From positions 1-64,000 of the forward strand of contig JACRAR010000068.1 in assembly GCA_016234745.1 (NCBI GenBank): DNA of 64,000 nucleotides, given 5' to 3'. The position numbers and the translations under genes were made by a program. The DNA comes from Betaproteobacteria bacterium. Lineage in GTDB: Bacteria > Pseudomonadota > Gammaproteobacteria > Burkholderiales > Rhodocyclaceae. The notes beneath the pieces were generated by a model. The model did not search any database. It saw only the letters and a list, made by a program, of their open reading frames with translations, and was not told the DNA's origin. The number at the start of each line of letters is the position of its first letter. Positions within the stretch are counted from its first letter, which is position 1. Positions 1 through 15,204 of this stretch are shown one piece after another.

Positions 1-123
1 CTCATCGAGCGCTTCTTCAATCGCATAAAGCACTTCAGGCGAATCGCCACGAGATATGACAAGCTCGCATCCAGCTTCCTGTCATTCATTTGTTTGACTT
101 GCACTCTCATCTGGCTTCAGTAA
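1..123 (+). pseudogene. IS5-family transposase, C-terminal end only (cut by window start)
   Basis: The first 40 codons read LIERFFNRIKHFRRIATRYD and continue to a TAA stop at 121–123. This is the C-terminal signature of IS5-family (IS427-like group) DDE transposases, in which an ERxFxRIKxFRRIATRYDK segment surrounds the catalytic glutamate and precedes a hydrophobic end (here LTCTLIWLQ). Only the last part lies in the window, so I cannot tell whether the element is intact. It transcribes toward gdhA. Confidence 0.85.
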
Positions 124-140
124 TTGTGAACAGACCCTAG
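1..140 (+). mobile_element. Right end of an IS5-family insertion sequence
   Basis: Just after the transposase stop there is an AATTGTGAACAGACCCT segment (122–138). It has the look of an IS427-group terminal inverted repeat, whose other end would read AGGGTCTGTTCACAATT. It is followed by TAG, so the element probably ends near 138–140 with a short TA or CTAG target duplication. The left end is outside the window. The remaining ~195 bp to the gdhA start hold no gene and presumably the gdhA promoter. Confidence 0.7.
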
Positions 141-221
141 TCCCCCGGAAAAAATTTTGGGCTGCTTAAGCAAACTACTGAGGCGGTTTCCCGAATTTTC
201 CTCGACAGGCGCACACCCTAG

Positions 222-1685
<1,464 letters not shown>

Positions 1686-1702
1686 GCATTCGGTCCAACC
1701 TC

Positions 1703-2347
1703 ATGTCTCACAAACTTTGCTTCCTGGCTTGCCGCAGCTTGCATAACGAGGTTGCGGCAGCCATCGCAGCAGAACAATGGCAGGATGTGTTCGCGGGTGC
1801 CGTGCCGAACCGTTGCGAGCGGCAACCGATCACCTGGGATGCGCTCGCCGCCCTGGCACCGCAGGATGCCACCCAGGTCATCGTGCTCGGCAAATCCTGC
1901 ATGCGCACCACCGACGAAGCGCCGCCGGGCTTCAAGCCGACGCGCTTCATCCCCCTCGAGAATTGCTTCCATCTGGTGGCGGGCACGCAGTTGGTGACTG
2001 AAGCCATCAGGGCGGGCGGCTATCTGATCACCCCAAGCTGGCTGGCAAACTGGCGCGAGCGTCTCAAGGAAATGGGGTTCGAACCGGAGCAGGCCGGAAA
2101 CTTTTTCCATGGTTTCGCCAAGGAACTGGTGCTGCTCGATACCGGCACCGACCCCTGTGCCCAGACGCATCTGGCGGAGTTGCAGGAATGCGTGCAGCTT
2201 CACGCCCGGCGCATCGCCGTCGGGCTTGACTATCTGCGGCTTCTGCTCGCGCGCCTGGTTACGGAATGGCGCCTGGAATTGACCCAGAAAAAGAATGCCG
2301 GATACTTTCCGCCGCAACAGTTCCGCGTAGTGGAACGCGTTCAGTAG
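1703..2347 (+). CDS. Uncharacterised protein, possibly DUF1638-like
   Basis: A 214-residue soluble protein with no signal peptide or membrane segment. Visible features are a cluster of cysteines (LCFLACR near the N-terminus, GKSCMR, ENCFHLVAG, TDPCAQ) and the segment GGYLITPSWLANWRERL. The layout (P-x-x-NCFHLVAG then GGYLITPSWL) recalls DUF1638 proteins found near methyltransferase and corrinoid systems or as sensor input modules, but I assign this only tentatively. It starts 17 nt after gdhA and is probably co-transcribed with it. Its stop overlaps the 3' end of the convergent DUF3124 gene by 7 nt. Confidence 0.6.
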   Translation: MSHKLCFLACRSLHNEVAAAIAAEQWQDVFAGAVPNRCERQPITWDALAALAPQDATQVIVLGKSCMRTTDEAPPGFKPTRFIPLENCFHLVAGTQLVTEAIRAGGYLITPSWLANWRERLKEMGFEPEQAGNFFHGFAKELVLLDTGTDPCAQTHLAELQECVQLHARRIAVGLDYLRLLLARLVTEWRLELTQKKNAGYFPPQQFRVVERVQ

Positions 2348-2841
2348 GGATGAATCGGGCGCGCCGTCGTCACGAAAATCAGGGTGCGCGCCGGCTGAAT
2401 ATCCGCATGCAGGGCTTCCACGAGGGGCGGATTCACTGCAGCAGCAGCGCTCCAGGAGATCAGGAAATTGGCGCCCGAGCCGCCCGTCACGTCGCTGCGC
2501 GGGACGAACAACTCATGTGTGCCGAGCGGCGGAATGGATACCGGCGCAGGAACGAATTCCTTGAGCAACTTTCCATCGGTATCGTAATAGCGGGCGTACA
2601 GGATTTTCAAGGGCACCTGGGGGTTGGTGTTGCGGATGCTGACATGCGCCGAGAGCAGGGTCTGGAAGGGCTTGCCCTGCTTGTCCAGATCGCCATGATA
2701 GATGTGGGAATAGACCGGCAAGTAAAGTACCTGTCCCTGGGCCAACGTCGGCGACACTTGCGCCGCGGCAAGACCGAACATGGCCGCGCCCAGCAATACC
2801 AGCACGGCTTTCAGAATGGGCCTCACAATTTCATGTTGCAT
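2341..2841 (-). CDS. DUF3124 exported protein
   Basis: A 166-residue protein with an N-terminal hydrophobic export segment (ILKAVLVLLGAAMFGLAAA). The mature part is beta-rich: LYLPVYSHIYHGD, SAHVSIRNTNP, ILYARYYDTDGKLL, PPLGTHELFVPR and GGSGANFLISW, the pattern of the DUF3124 family. Members are periplasmic proteins of unknown function often found near ion antiporters. The CPA2 antiporter gene lies 65 bp upstream on the same strand, so co-transcription is likely. Confidence 0.8.
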   Translation of the reverse strand: MQHEIVRPILKAVLVLLGAAMFGLAAAQVSPTLAQGQVLYLPVYSHIYHGDLDKQGKPFQTLLSAHVSIRNTNPQVPLKILYARYYDTDGKLLKEFVPAPVSIPPLGTHELFVPRSDVTGGSGANFLISWSAAAAVNPPLVEALHADIQPARTLIFVTTARPIHPY

Positions 2842-2906
2842 CGAAGAAGTCCTGCGGCAGGGAAACCGGTTTCATTCTACTCCGCCACCGCAGCGCACTG
2901 ACCCGG

Positions 2907-4622
2907 CTACTTGAAGTCGCGATAGAACTCGCGCAGGCTGGCATAACGCTCGGCGCGCACGGCGCGCACGCGCCCGATCGCATCGGCGATCGGTATGCCG
3001 ACTTGAACCAGGGTTTCGGCAGCAATCATCAGGCTGCCTTCAAGCACTTCCGGAATCACCTCGGTGGCGCCGGCCTGCTTGAGGCGGCGCACCGCGGTAT
3101 CATCCGAGGTACGCACCACGATCGGGATATCCGGACGCGTGCTGCGCACCAGGCGGATCACCCGTTCCGCGGAACGGGTGTCGGGATAGGCGATCACCAC
3201 CGCAGTGGCGCGCGACAGGCCGGCGGCCCGGAGGACTTCGGGACGCTCCGCGTTGCCGAAAGAGACGCTGCCGCCCTTGGGCGCACCGTTCTTCACCTGA
3301 TGCGAATCGACATCCAGCGCCATGAAAGGAATCTCGGCATCGACAAGAAATTCGCCGATGCGCCGGCCGGTCAGGCCGTAGCCGCAGAGGATGACGTGGC
3401 GATTCAGGCTGAAGGCACCGACTGCGATATCGTGAATCGCCTTGGCCTGATGCGCCCAATCGCCTCGCGCCAGCTTGCCCTCCAGTCGCGATACATGCTC
3501 GATGAGGAAAGGCGCAATGAACATCGACAGCAGCATGGCCGCGAGCGTTATCTGGAAAGCATCGATGCTGATCAGTTTGAGTTCATGGGCCAACCCGATC
3601 AGCACCAGGCCGAATTCGCCTGCCTGGGCAAGTTGGGCCGCCGAGCGCATGGCTACCGGCGTGGGCGTGCGCGCGATGCGTGTGATGCAGAACACGACCA
3701 GGCCCTTGCCCGCGACCAGCAAGGCTACTGCCAGCAGGAGTCGGCCAAGATTGGCCAGGACGAAGCCGAGATCCAGCGTCATGCCGACCGTGACGAAGAA
3801 CAGGCCGAGCAGGATGTCGCGGAAGGGGCGAATGTCGGCCTCGACCTGATGCCGGTAGATGGTCTCGGAGATCAGCATGCCGCCGACGAATGCCCCGAGT
3901 GCCAGCGACATGCCGGACTGACCGGTAATCCAGGCCAGTCCGACGACGATCCAGAGCGTCGCGAGCACGAAGAGTTCCTCGGAGTGGCGCCGGGCGACGG
4001 CGTCGAAGAAGCGTTGCATGAGCCATTGGCCGAGGCCGATCAGCAAGCCCAGCACCAGGACGGCTTGCACAGAGGCGATCAACATCGCACCGAGCATGTT
4101 CTCGCCCGGCTTGGCAAGCGCCGGAAACAAAATCAGGCAGGGCACCACGGCGAGATCCTGGAACAGCAGCGCGCCCATGGTCTGTCGCCCCGAGCGCGAG
4201 TGCAGTTCAAGCCGCTCCGAAAGCAGGCGCGCCACAATCGCGGTGGAGGACATCGCCACGGCGAGGCCGACGACAAGACCCGCCCGCCACCCCTGCGCGT
4301 AGCCAAACCAGGTCACCAGCATGGTTCCCGCCGCAGTCAGGGTGACTTGCGCGGCGCCGAAACCAAACACCAGCCGACGCATGGTCTTGAGCCGTGACAA
4401 GCTGAACTCGAGACCGATCGAAAACATCAGGAAGACCACGCCGAAGTCGGCGATGCTTTCAACGCTCCGGCTCTCGGCCAGTACCTTGAGGCCATGCGGT
4501 CCGAGAACGATGCCGATGGTCAGATAGGCGAGTATCGCCGGCAGCTTCATGCGCTGCGCCAGGGCCACCATGGCGACAGCGGCGGAGAGCAGCAGGATGA
4601 TGTTGAAGAGATGAGATTGCAC
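2907..4622 (-). CDS. CPA2 monovalent cation:proton antiporter with RCK/TrkA-N domain
   Basis: A 571-residue inner-membrane protein. Roughly the first 380 residues form a Na+/H+-exchanger fold of about 12 membrane segments (MFSIGLEFSL, AMSSTAIVARLL, GMTLDLGFVLANL, LAQAGEFGLVLIGLA). From about residue 408 there is an NAD(H)-binding RCK domain beginning HVILCGYGLTGRRIGEFL with its GxGxxG fold, continuing to about 540. The architecture is that of KefB/KefC/YbaL K+ efflux systems. KefF/KefG ancillary genes are absent, and the downstream partner is a DUF3124 gene. The transported ion cannot be told from sequence. Confidence 0.92.
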   Translation of the reverse strand: MQSHLFNIILLLSAAVAMVALAQRMKLPAILAYLTIGIVLGPHGLKVLAESRSVESIADFGVVFLMFSIGLEFSLSRLKTMRRLVFGFGAAQVTLTAAGTMLVTWFGYAQGWRAGLVVGLAVAMSSTAIVARLLSERLELHSRSGRQTMGALLFQDLAVVPCLILFPALAKPGENMLGAMLIASVQAVLVLGLLIGLGQWLMQRFFDAVARRHSEELFVLATLWIVVGLAWITGQSGMSLALGAFVGGMLISETIYRHQVEADIRPFRDILLGLFFVTVGMTLDLGFVLANLGRLLLAVALLVAGKGLVVFCITRIARTPTPVAMRSAAQLAQAGEFGLVLIGLAHELKLISIDAFQITLAAMLLSMFIAPFLIEHVSRLEGKLARGDWAHQAKAIHDIAVGAFSLNRHVILCGYGLTGRRIGEFLVDAEIPFMALDVDSHQVKNGAPKGGSVSFGNAERPEVLRAAGLSRATAVVIAYPDTRSAERVIRLVRSTRPDIPIVVRTSDDTAVRRLKQAGATEVIPEVLEGSLMIAAETLVQVGIPIADAIGRVRAVRAERYASLREFYRDFK

Positions 4623-4782
4623 GGCGTTTGAATCAAGGCATGTGGCGACGGGTTGAATTGTATCGGGCTGCCGGAAACATTGCGATCACTGTATCCGGGC
4701 CAGGTCTCAGTCGCTCGCTCCACATCGGGTTAGAATTCTTTGGGACTCATTCACCCAGTGTGCGGCGCGAAAATGAGCGTTC

Positions 4783-5463
4783 ATGAAAATACTCATTATT
4801 GAAGACCAGCAGAAAACCGGCGACTATCTCAAGCAGGGCCTGAGCGAGGCCGGCTTTGTCACCGACCTGGCGCGCGACGGCCTGGACGGCCTGCATCTTG
4901 CGCTCAGCGAACCCTACGACCTGGTCGTGCTTGACGTCATGCTGCCCACACTCGACGGCTGGAAAATTCTGGAAACGCTGCGCCGCGCCGGCAAGGACAT
5001 GCCGGTGCTGTTTCTCACGGCGCGCGATCAGGTGGCGGACCGCATCAAGGGACTGGAGCTCGGCGCCGACGACTACCTGGTCAAGCCGTTCGACTTCGCC
5101 GAACTCCTGGCGCGGGCGCGCTCCCTGCTGCGCCGGGGCAAGGCCAAGGAACCGGAGCTGCTGCGCGTCGCCGACCTCGAACTCGACCTGCTGCGCCGGC
5201 GCGTCTCCCGCGGCGGACGGCGCATCGACCTGACCGCCAAGGAATTCACCCTGCTCGAGCTGCTCTTGCGGCGCCAGGGCGAGGTGCTGCCGCGCTCGCT
5301 GATTGCTTCCCAGGTCTGGGACATGAATTTCGACAGCGACACCAATGTCATTGAAGTCGCGGTGCGCCGCCTGCGCGCCAAGATGGATGACGATTTCGAA
5401 CCCAAGCTGATCCGCACCGTGCGTGGCATGGGTTATGTGCTGGAACCTCCCGAGCCGTCGTGA
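4783..5463 (+). CDS. OmpR/PhoB-family response regulator (CusR-like)
   Basis: A 226-residue DNA-binding response regulator. The receiver domain (1–115) has the acidic pair E7/D8, the phospho-acceptor D51 (VVLDVMLP), T79 and K101 (YLVKPFD). The winged-helix domain (about 128–222) includes [16 protein letters not shown] and [16 protein letters not shown]. The partner kinase follows with a GTGA overlap, so the two are translationally coupled. Similarity to heavy-metal regulators (CusR/CopR) rests mainly on the kinase type; no metal-efflux genes are adjacent, so the target regulon is unknown. Confidence 0.95.
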   Translation: MKILIIEDQQKTGDYLKQGLSEAGFVTDLARDGLDGLHLALSEPYDLVVLDVMLPTLDGWKILETLRRAGKDMPVLFLTARDQVADRIKGLELGADDYLVKPFDFAELLARARSLLRRGKAKEPELLRVADLELDLLRRRVSRGGRRIDLTAKEFTLLELLLRRQGEVLPRSLIASQVWDMNFDSDTNVIEVAVRRLRAKMDDDFEPKLIRTVRGMGYVLEPPEPS

Positions 5464-6869
5464 GCCAGGCGCCTTCCCTGACCGTTCGCCTGGCATTGCT
5501 CTTCGCGGCAGTATCGACCACGGTGCTGCTCACTCTTGGCACGGTCATCGGCTATCTGGTCGAGGAGCATTTCGAAATGCTCGACATGGTCGAACTCAGC
5601 GGCAAGCTGACGCTCATCGAACATGTCCTGGCCAGGTCCGGTGTCGTGGCGCGCAGCGACGAGCTCGCACGCCAACTCAACGAAGCCCTGGTCGGACACC
5701 ACGGCTTGTCTGTCGCTGTGTATGCCGGGCAGGGACAAGTGCTCTATGCCAGCGCGGACGCCGACTTTCCGCCGCGGATCCTGCACGACAACCCCGGCGG
5801 CCTGCTGGCCAGGCCAATGCATCCCGTCGTCTGGGAAAACCAGGGAAGAACTTTCCGCAGCATTGCCGCCAGTATGCCGGCAACGGCAGAGATTCCCGCC
5901 CACAGCGTGGCGCTCGCGCTCGACATGGCGCATCACCAGGAATTCATGTCCGCCTTCCGGCGCATGCTCTGGGCCGCGCTGGCGCTCGGCATCGTGCTCA
6001 GCAGCCTGCTCGGCTGGCTGGCTGCGCGGCGCGGGCTGGCGCCGGTGCGGGCGATGGCCGGCATCGCCCGGAGCATCTCGGCGGAGCGGCTCGATGCCCG
6101 CTTGCCGCTGCAAAGCGTGCCCGTGGAAGTTCAGGAACTGGCGTCTTCCTTCAACGCGATGCTGGCGCGGCTTGAGGAATCGTTCAAGCGGCTTTCGGAA
6201 TTTTCTTCGGACATTGCCCACGAATTGCGCACACCGGTCAGCAACCTCATGACCCAGACCCAGGTCGCCGTTTCCAAGGCGCGCAGCGCCGATGAGTATC
6301 GGGAGATCCTCTACTCGAACCTGGAGGAATACGACCGGCTGGCGCGCATGATCGCCGACATGCTGCTCCTCGCCAAGACCGACAATCCGCTACTGACACT
6401 GCGGCGGGACCCTATCGATCTCGCTGCGGAAATCGACCCGCTGCTGGATTTCTACCAGGCTCTTGCCGACGAGCAGGGCGTGCATGTCGCCCGAGGCGGC
6501 GACGGCCGGATCGTCGGCGATGCCTCGATGATCCGGCGCGCTCTGAGCAATCTGCTCTCGAATGCGATCCGCCACACGCCGCGCGGCGGTTCGGTGTCGA
6601 TCGGTGTCGACAGCGGTTCGGGGCGATGCCGGATCCGCGTCGAAAACACCGGCGACACCATTCCCGCCGAACATCTGCCGCGCTTGTTCGACCGCTTTTA
6701 CCGCGTCGATCCGGCGCGCAGCCGCGGCAGCGACGGGGCAGGTTTGGGATTGGCCATCGTCAAGGCCATCGTCGAAGCCCACGCCGGCCACATCGAGGTC
6801 AGCTCGACCGGTGGCGTAACGGCCTTTGTGATGAGTATGCCTGTCGCGGCAGAACACGCGGCGGCGTAA
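5460..6869 (+). CDS. Heavy-metal-type sensor histidine kinase (CusS-like)
   Basis: A 469-residue inner-membrane kinase with membrane segments at about 9–31 and 168–189 flanking a ~135-residue periplasmic domain, then HAMP, HisKA and HATPase modules. The phosphorylated histidine is H254 in [16 protein letters not shown], followed by the N box ([16 protein letters not shown]) and G boxes ([21 protein letters not shown]). The start GTG 5460 overlaps the regulator's stop codon. The layout and length match the CusS/heavy-metal sensor family. The periplasmic domain has no Cys and few Met, and I see no clear metal motif there, so the signal remains open. Confidence 0.93.
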   Translation: MSQAPSLTVRLALLFAAVSTTVLLTLGTVIGYLVEEHFEMLDMVELSGKLTLIEHVLARSGVVARSDELARQLNEALVGHHGLSVAVYAGQGQVLYASADADFPPRILHDNPGGLLARPMHPVVWENQGRTFRSIAASMPATAEIPAHSVALALDMAHHQEFMSAFRRMLWAALALGIVLSSLLGWLAARRGLAPVRAMAGIARSISAERLDARLPLQSVPVEVQELASSFNAMLARLEESFKRLSEFSSDIAHELRTPVSNLMTQTQVAVSKARSADEYREILYSNLEEYDRLARMIADMLLLAKTDNPLLTLRRDPIDLAAEIDPLLDFYQALADEQGVHVARGGDGRIVGDASMIRRALSNLLSNAIRHTPRGGSVSIGVDSGSGRCRIRVENTGDTIPAEHLPRLFDRFYRVDPARSRGSDGAGLGLAIVKAIVEAHAGHIEVSSTGGVTAFVMSMPVAAEHAAA

Positions 6870-6874
6870 TCGGT

Positions 6875-10603
<3,729 letters not shown>

Positions 10604-10625
10604 GCGCTTGGGGCTAGGGCCTGTT

Positions 10626-11768
10626 CTAACCCGGGTCGCTGTGCGTCATGGCAATCGATACGAATTGATCGAAATTTTCGAGGAAGGCGTCAGTGACATC
10701 CGGATCGAATTGGCATCCGCGTCCCGCGGCAATGATGTCCCTGGCCTCGGCTGGTGGCAGCGGCTGCTTATAGACACGCGCCGAAATCAGGGCATCGAAG
10801 ACATCGGCGACCGCCATGAGTCGTGCGGATAAGGGAATCGCCTCTTGCGCCAGACCGTCGGGGTAACCCTTGCCGTCCCAGCGCTCGTGATGCCAGTGCG
10901 CTATTTCCTTTGCCAATAACAGAAATTCCAAGGGGTGTTCGATATCCTTTTCCGCCAGATCGATGGCATTGCTGCCCAGGATCGTATGGGTTTTCATGAT
11001 GACCCACTCTTCCTCGGTAAGTTTTCCGGGTTTGAGCAGAATATGGTCGGGAATGCCGACCTTGCCAATGTCATGCAATGGCGCTGAACGCGTCAGCATG
11101 GTCACATAGGCCGGGGTCAGGGTGAGACGGAAACCGGGATGCTTCCCCAATAGATCCGCCAGCAGGCTCACATAACTTTGCGTGCGCAGAATATGGTTGC
11201 CGGTCTCCGGATCGCGGGTTTCCGCCAGGTGCGCCAGTGCGCGGATGCTGACGGTCTGTATTCTTTCGTTTTCCTTCATGCGCCGCGCCACTTCGGCCTC
11301 CAGAACGGCGTTCTGGTCATGCAGCCAATCCTGCGCCTGCTTGACCAGCAGTTGGGTGCGCACCCTGGCGAGGACAACGACAGGCTTGACGGGCTTGGTG
11401 ATGTAATCGGCGGCGCCGCTTTCAAGGCCGCGTTCCTCGTCGCGCGCATCGCCCAGTGCCGTGAGGAAGATCACCGGAATATCGCGGGTCGCGGCAGCTT
11501 TCCGCAAGCGGGACAGCACTTCGTAGCCATCCATGCCCGGCATCATCACATCCAGCAGAATCAGGTCCGGTTGCGGTTCCTGTTCCGCATAACGGAGCGC
11601 CAGGCGGCCCGAGTTGGCCACTTTCACGCGGTAGCCGACATCGCGCAGCATGTCGCCCAACATGCTCAGGTTCTCCGGCATGTCGTCCACGATCAGGAGC
11701 AGGGGGTTGCCTGCTAGCGGCTTGCTCACCCCCATCGTCGATGGCCTTTCAGCAACAGCAGATTCCAT
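10626..11768 (-). CDS. RpfG-type response regulator with HD-GYP c-di-GMP phosphodiesterase domain
   Basis: A 380-residue cytoplasmic protein. The receiver domain (~20–140) carries the phospho-acceptor in [17 protein letters not shown] short helical linker (~145–175) leads to an HD-GYP domain (~180–365) with [50 protein letters not shown] and [11 protein letters not shown]. These contain the HD pair, metal-binding histidines and the GYP motif expected for degradation of cyclic di-GMP. It lies upstream of the hybrid kinase on the same strand with only 22 nt between them, so the pair probably forms one operon and pathway. Confidence 0.94.
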   Translation of the reverse strand: MESAVAERPSTMGVSKPLAGNPLLLIVDDMPENLSMLGDMLRDVGYRVKVANSGRLALRYAEQEPQPDLILLDVMMPGMDGYEVLSRLRKAAATRDIPVIFLTALGDARDEERGLESGAADYITKPVKPVVVLARVRTQLLVKQAQDWLHDQNAVLEAEVARRMKENERIQTVSIRALAHLAETRDPETGNHILRTQSYVSLLADLLGKHPGFRLTLTPAYVTMLTRSAPLHDIGKVGIPDHILLKPGKLTEEEWVIMKTHTILGSNAIDLAEKDIEHPLEFLLLAKEIAHWHHERWDGKGYPDGLAQEAIPLSARLMAVADVFDALISARVYKQPLPPAEARDIIAAGRGCQFDPDVTDAFLENFDQFVSIAMTHSDPG

Positions 11769-11875
11769 GGTGATCTCGACGCTGCCGCCAGGCCGTCAAG
11801 TCGGGGAGCCTGGCGGGCATATCTTGCAGCGACAGCATAACGGATGTCTATATCCATTCATTCGGTCGTGGGATT

Positions 11876-12961
11876 CTATGCTTCTTTTCCGTTCCGTGCG
11901 GAGTCCGAACCGGCTCCGAAAAGACGGACGAACCTGCGGTAGACATGCGGCGCACAAACCGTGAGCAGCACCACGCGGGTCACGTGGGCCGCCACCACGA
12001 GCGGCACGCCAAGGTGCAGCAGGCTCGCCGTGATCGACATCTCGGCGATGCCGCCGGGAGAAAAACTCAGAATCAGGTTGGCTGCGGACAGATGGGTGAA
12101 CATTGCGATCAACCAGGAGATCAATGCGGTTGCCGCCATGAACAGCAAACTCATGACCACGATGGACAGCAAGAACCGCGGCGACTTGCGCATGAATCCC
12201 GGTTCGAAGTAGCTGCCAAGCGCGAGGCCGACCAGCAGCTGGCCGGCCGCCGAGAGCCAGTCGGGCAACGCCGACAAGGGCACTCCGGCGATGCCCAGTG
12301 CGGCAGTTGCGCTCATGGTTCCCAGGAGCCATGGATTGGACCAGCGCCACCAAAAAAACAACCCTGCGCCGCAAAGACTGGCGAGCGCCATCAGGGCCAG
12401 GCGCGACCAGTGGATTTCATGGGCGGCAACGACAGCCATGGCATTTCCCTGGCCGATCCAGAGCGCCAGCGCCAATGGAATCACAAAGACCACCAGCATC
12501 ACCCGCGTCGCATGCGCCGCAGCCACCAGGTCCACGTCGGCCTGCCATTGTTCCGCAAGATGCGCCATTTCGTTGGCGCCGCCCGGCATGGATGAGAAAA
12601 ATGCCGTGGCCGGGCTGGCGAGGCGCAGACGCACCAGGACGACGCCACTGGCTATGCCCATCAGCAGGGAGGCCAGCGCCATGCCGGCGATCAAGCCGGC
12701 ATGGGCAAGCAGTTCGGCCGCCACCGGTGGCGAGAAATACAGTCCCATGCCGACCCCGATCACCCATTGGCCGGATTGGCGCGTTGCCGGCGGCGCCACC
12801 AGCGGCAGGCCGACGATGCGCGCCGCCGCCACCGCCCACAGCGGACCCACCAGCCATGGCAGTGGCAGCTTGGCCAGGCGCCAGAGCAACACACCGGCAA
12901 GGGCAGCCAGGAAGCTGGCTGCCATGCCCAAGGCATTACGCAAAAGAATCCGGCTCGGCAT
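11876..12961 (-). CDS. AbrB-family (duplicated AbrB_dup) membrane protein
   Basis: A 361-residue polytopic membrane protein built of two related halves, each with a glycine-rich segment: FFSSMPGGANEMAHLAEQW and LSFSPGGIAEMSITASLL. This doubled SxxPGGxxEM pattern identifies the AbrB/'putative ammonia monooxygenase' family, whose members are proposed transporters or regulators rather than monooxygenases. I chose ATG 12961 over the TTG at 12964; it overlaps the stop of the DUF3422 gene as TGATG, indicating translational coupling. The substrate is unknown. Confidence 0.88.
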   Translation of the reverse strand: MPSRILLRNALGMAASFLAALAGVLLWRLAKLPLPWLVGPLWAVAAARIVGLPLVAPPATRQSGQWVIGVGMGLYFSPPVAAELLAHAGLIAGMALASLLMGIASGVVLVRLRLASPATAFFSSMPGGANEMAHLAEQWQADVDLVAAAHATRVMLVVFVIPLALALWIGQGNAMAVVAAHEIHWSRLALMALASLCGAGLFFWWRWSNPWLLGTMSATAALGIAGVPLSALPDWLSAAGQLLVGLALGSYFEPGFMRKSPRFLLSIVVMSLLFMAATALISWLIAMFTHLSAANLILSFSPGGIAEMSITASLLHLGVPLVVAAHVTRVVLLTVCAPHVYRRFVRLFGAGSDSARNGKEA

Positions 12962-14307
12962 CAAGGGGTTTTCGTCAGCCGACGCCGCACTCCACGCACC
13001 ATCAGGAAGGACAACAGCAACACGACGGGAATCAGGAACATCTCGGCAACGGCGACATGGATGCGCAGTCCCAGTTCATTCAGCGCGCTCAGGATGTGAC
13101 TGATCAGTGAAACCGCATAGTACGAAATCGCCACCACCGAAAGCCCTTCCACCGCGTGTTGCAGCTTGAGCTGGGTTGATGCAGTGCGGTTCATGCCGCT
13201 GAGCAGTTCGGTCACCTGCCGTTCCTGCACCAGATTGACCCGGGTGCGCAACAGGTCGATGGCGCGCGCGATGCGCACCGCCAGATCGGCCTGGCGCTGC
13301 TGCACCGAGCGGCAGGTGTCCATTGCCGGCGACAGGCGCCGCTCCATGAATTCGCCGATGGTCGGCACCCCTTCGATGCGTTCCTCGCGCAGTTCCTGGA
13401 TGCGTGCCAGAACCAGCTGGTCGTATGCGCGTGCCGCGCTGAAGCGGCTCGCTCCGGAACTCAGTCCCTCGACCTTGCCGGCGAGTTCGGTCAACGCCAG
13501 CAGCAGATCGGCATCGCTGTGCCCGCTGAGGTCATTGTGGCCGCTGGCCATGCGGCACATCACTTCGCCCAAGGCCGCGTCGAGCTGCTCCAATTGCCCA
13601 AGCATGCCGCGCGCAATCGGCAAGGCAAGCAAGGCCATCAGCCGGTAAGTCTCGATTTCGGCCAGCCGTTGCACCAGGCGTCCGACCTGGTTTTCACGGA
13701 AGCCGAGATCGAGCACGAGGAATCGGGAAAAGCCGTCGCTGCCAATTTGCCAGTCGCACCAGACTTCGCCGCTGCCCAGCACGCGGCTGCCGACCATGCC
13801 GCGCTTGACAAACCAGCGCTCAAGATGGTCGCGCGCCAAGCTGGCCGCCTCGCCCTTGAGCACCTCTATTTGCAGCGCGGCCAGGCGTTTCCCTGCAACA
13901 CGTCCAGTCCATTCGAGCGGGGCCTGCAGCGCCGGGTCGTTCCAGGCGGCAAAGGGATCTTGCCCACCTCCCGGCCCGACCACGGTCAAGGTCGAGAATT
14001 CGGTATGCCGCTCCCACTTGATCTGCAGGCCAGCGCCGCTGTGTGTCAGATGCCTGGCGCCCGGCGCGGGGGGCGGAATTTCCAGGGCGGTGCAAAAATC
14101 GGCGGCAAGCCGGGCATGGATCTCCGCATCCTGATCCGATGCCGCCAGGATGGCGAGATGAGTGACACGGGCAGGTGTCTCGATGCGCAGGAACGGGCGC
14201 GCATGCACCTCGTTGGCGAGTTCGTCGCGGGCGTGATGGTCGGTCGCTGCACCGATGCAGGCAACTGCCAGCGCGTGGCGCGATTCCGGTACGGCTGAGT
14301 CTGGCAT
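12961..14307 (-). CDS. DUF3422 family membrane-anchored protein
   Basis: A 448-residue protein of the DUF3422 family. The N-terminal part contains [20 protein letters not shown] and a central [20 protein letters not shown] helical region near 300–390 with a RMVNLVQ-like heptad pattern ([13 protein letters not shown]) leads to two C-terminal membrane helices (~385–410 and 416–440). ATG 14307 has a TTGGAG ribosome site; the in-frame TTG at 14322 is less likely. Function is unknown in the family. Coupling to the AbrB gene by a TGATG overlap suggests a shared role. Upstream, 14328–14345 carries two copies of a 9-bp GATTAGTAC-type repeat. Confidence 0.87.
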   Translation of the reverse strand: MPDSAVPESRHALAVACIGAATDHHARDELANEVHARPFLRIETPARVTHLAILAASDQDAEIHARLAADFCTALEIPPPAPGARHLTHSGAGLQIKWERHTEFSTLTVVGPGGGQDPFAAWNDPALQAPLEWTGRVAGKRLAALQIEVLKGEAASLARDHLERWFVKRGMVGSRVLGSGEVWCDWQIGSDGFSRFLVLDLGFRENQVGRLVQRLAEIETYRLMALLALPIARGMLGQLEQLDAALGEVMCRMASGHNDLSGHSDADLLLALTELAGKVEGLSSGASRFSAARAYDQLVLARIQELREERIEGVPTIGEFMERRLSPAMDTCRSVQQRQADLAVRIARAIDLLRTRVNLVQERQVTELLSGMNRTASTQLKLQHAVEGLSVVAISYYAVSLISHILSALNELGLRIHVAVAEMFLIPVVLLLSFLMVRGVRRRLTKTP

Positions 14308-14454
14308 CAGGGGCGGCTCCAAACGGCGATTAGTACGATTAGTACGATCAGGGCGATCATCGTATTGATCCTACGTGATTTTGGCAATCTCCACTTTCTC
14401 CATTCACGTCGCACGCGTTACAATTCCGCCACCGATTGTATGAAAGGAAATCCC

Positions 14455-14724
14455 ATGTCACGCATGGTGAATTGCATCAAGCTTGGCTGCGAGGCCGAAG
14501 GGCTCGATTTTGCTCCGGTACCCGGGGAACTCGGCAAACGCATTTTCGAAAATGTTTCCAAGGAAGCCTGGCAGCAATGGGTCAAAATGCAGACCATGCT
14601 GATCAACGAAAACCGCCTCAACCTGGCCGATGCCAAGGCGCGCGGCTATCTTGCCGAACAGATGAAAAAGCATTTCTTCGGCGATGGCGCCGACAGCATT
14701 TCAGGCTACGTGCCGCCGCGCTGA
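14455..14724 (+). CDS. yggX: Probable Fe(2+)-trafficking protein YggX
   Basis: An 89-residue cytoplasmic protein beginning [19 protein letters not shown], with the family features [37 protein letters not shown] and the terminal HFFGDG region. YggX contributes to oxidative-stress protection of Fe–S clusters. I chose ATG 14455 because GAAAGGAAA sits just upstream and Cys7 falls at the conserved position; the open frame extends to 14365 without support. It is a single gene, convergent with dut. Confidence 0.95.
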   Translation: MSRMVNCIKLGCEAEGLDFAPVPGELGKRIFENVSKEAWQQWVKMQTMLINENRLNLADAKARGYLAEQMKKHFFGDGADSISGYVPPR

Positions 14725-14742
14725 GCCTGCCGGGCAGGCCAA

Positions 14743-15204
14743 TCAGGCCTTGCCGCTGTGGCCGAAACCGCCGGCGCCGCGCTCGGTGGTGATGGAAAAC
14801 TCCGACACGTAATTCAGGTCAACCTGGACGACCGGCTGGAACATCAGTTGCGCAATCCGGTCGCCGGCGCTGACGACGTAAGGCTCTGCTCCGTCGTTGG
14901 CCAGAATCACCGCGATCTCGCCGTGATAATCGGCGTCGATCACGCCGATGCCCTGCGCGACGCGGATGCCATGCTTCAGCGACAGCCCGGAACGCGAGGC
15001 GATGATCGCAACCAAGCCGGGGTCCATCATGTTGATGGCCATGCCGGTCTTGATCAGGTGGCGCCCGCCGGGCGCAATCGTAACAGGCGCTTCGATGCAG
15101 GCGCGCAAGTCCATGGCGGCCGAACCGTCGGTGGCATAAGTGGGCAGGGGCAAGTCCTTGCCCAGCAAGTCGTTGACGATGCGTGCCTCGATCATTCTGC
15201 GCAT
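14743..15204 (-). CDS. dut: dUTP diphosphatase (dUTPase)
   Basis: Hydrolyses dUTP to dUMP and pyrophosphate, keeping uracil out of DNA and feeding thymidylate synthesis. The 153-residue product shows the five trimeric dUTPase motifs: [45 protein letters not shown] and [15 protein letters not shown] 15204 is preceded by CCAGGAGACGCGC, a good ribosome site. The start lies within the 3' end of hypB (12-nt overlap), so dut appears to be the last gene of the hybE–hypA–hypB transcript. That is an unexpected place for a housekeeping gene. Confidence 0.96.
   Translation of the reverse strand: MRRMIEARIVNDLLGKDLPLPTYATDGSAAMDLRACIEAPVTIAPGGRHLIKTGMAINMMDPGLVAIIASRSGLSLKHGIRVAQGIGVIDADYHGEIAVILANDGAEPYVVSAGDRIAQLMFQPVVQVDLNYVSEFSITTERGAGGFGHSGKA

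Noticed and set aside
11876-12961. Ammonia monooxygenase activity for the AbrB-family gene
   Set aside because: The database label is historical; the protein is an AbrB_dup membrane protein with no copper-site motifs.
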